NCBI GenBank assembly: GCA_013399015.1
Contig: VWZX01010418.1
Coordinates: 1,793,832 to 1,857,831, forward strand
DNA length: 64,000 nucleotides
Direction of reading: 5' to 3'
From: Galbula dea
Lineage: Eukaryota; Chordata; Aves; Piciformes; Galbulidae
In this document: positions 63,480 through 64,000 of the stretch, piece after piece
Numbering within the stretch: the first letter of the stretch is position 1
Layout of the letters: each line of letters opens with the position of its first letter
The notes under the pieces: model-generated
The model's input: the letters and a program-made list of their open reading frames with translations, nothing else
What the model was told of the DNA's origin: nothing
The model's database searches: none
Position numbers and translations under genes: made by a program

Positions 63480-64000
63480 TGCCAAGAGGTTTTGGAGAAT
63501 CGAGGCCACGGGGGCAGCCAGGGAAGGCCCCGTGACCCTCCCAAGAGCTGCGCAGAAGCCCGTGGGAGAAGGTGTCCCAGCGGCAGGGTGGCTGCTGGCT
63601 GGGGTGGGCTGCGGAATGCTCCCGGCGCCGGGCCGGGGCTGAGGGGTCGCGGGAAGCCGTCGAGCGGGGAAGGTCCCCACGCACCCCTACGGCGATGGCC
63701 AGGGCTCTGCCTGTGACAGGGTTGGGGGCAACCCGCACCGCCCACGACGGCCACGCGCACACCGCCCCTACACCTTTTCCCCCAAACCCACGCCGCCCCT
63801 CGCCCGCCCCCGCAGTCCCTCCGGCGTCGCCCGTCCCCGGGGCCGGCTCCCCCTCGGTACCTCCCCCGCTCCGCCANTCACCACGACTCCTCGTACGGCA
63901 CCTTCGCCAGCGAGTTCTACGACCTGCGCTACCTCTCCGAGGAGGGTGCGGCGGCCAGGGGCAGGCGGTGGGAAGGAGGGAGGGGAGGGCCGGGCCGGAC
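63480..64000 (+). promoter_or_regulatory. CpG island at the right edge, probable 5' region of the next gene
   Basis: From about 63480 to the end the sequence is strongly GC- and CpG-rich, unlike the preceding 5 kb. It contains the convincing exon at 63816-63945. A CpG island overlapping the first exons is typical of vertebrate promoters, so the next gene probably starts here and runs rightward. No TATA box is evident and I cannot place the start site. Confidence 0.65.
63816..63945 (+). CDS. coding exon of an unidentified next gene (5' part)
   Basis: A C-rich acceptor-like tract ends CCCGCAG at 63815 and a donor-like GTGCGG begins at 63946. The frame from 63816 reads SLRRRPSPGPAPPRYLPRSA, one ambiguous residue (N at 63877), then HHDSSYGTFASEFYDLRYLS and EEG. 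The second half has a balanced, aromatic and acidic composition that chance GC-rich DNA rarely gives. No ATG precedes it in frame after the stop at 63714-63716, so the start codon is in an upstream exon, or the acceptor is not real and the 5' limit differs. A different frame is open from an ATG at 63695 to the window end, but its translation is Pro/Arg/Ala-rich and GC-driven. I do not recognise the protein. Confidence 0.65.

Noticed and set aside
63695..64000. ATG-initiated frame open to the window end
   Set aside because: The translation is almost only Pro, Ala, Arg and Gly, as expected for GC-rich DNA read out of frame; the alternative frame at 63816 has far better protein character.
1..64000. 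Search for CRISPR arrays, operons, phage or tRNA and rRNA genes
   Set aside because: No regularly spaced repeats with unique spacers, no dense gene arrangement and no recognisable RNA gene; exon-intron structure and CR1 elements show vertebrate nuclear DNA.

Overview
The window reads as nuclear DNA of a bird. Eleven pieces of CR1-type LINE are scattered through it on both strands, with the avian CR1 3' ends and one long fragment that still reads like the CR1 reverse-transcriptase C terminus. Coding sequence is sparse and split by long introns. There are only two GC/CpG-rich blocks, and nothing looks bacterial, plasmid or viral. Nearly all long open frames are chance open frames in noncoding DNA.

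From about 4.6 to 40.7 kb lies the 3' part of one plus-strand gene. I assembled eight coding exons from splice sites, phase and protein character: 4604-4666, 9848-9951 (tentative), 14655-14759, 17088-17226, 17670-17747, 34501-34569, 38700-38863 and a last exon at 40418 with its stop at 40485-40487. Joined, they give 263 residues of frame-consistent C-terminal protein. The tail is rich in Ser, Pro and Thr and probably disordered. It carries a basophilic-kinase-like site next to an acidic run, an alanine tract, a clathrin-box-like DLLMDF, overlapping EH/AP-2-type motifs (NPF, then DPF), and a basic helix ending in TEL, a possible class I PDZ ligand. Together these suggest an endocytic or trafficking adaptor. 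I do not recognise the gene and give no symbol. A polyadenylation signal follows at 40667.

From 40.7 to 58 kb I see no gene, only one CR1 piece and simple sequence. A CpG-rich block at about 58.0-58.5 kb holds a degenerate GTACCGGG-type minisatellite and the longest open frame in the window, which starts at TTG and is probably not a protein gene. Then come a small duplicated and inverted-repeat patch, the longest CR1, and further noncoding DNA. The last 500 bases are a second CpG island with one convincing plus-strand coding exon (63816-63945), probably near the 5' end of the next gene.

I found no rRNA, tRNA, CRISPR array or obvious novel system. The points most worth checking are the unidentified adaptor-like gene, its two tandem splice acceptors, the tentative second exon, and the two CpG islands.
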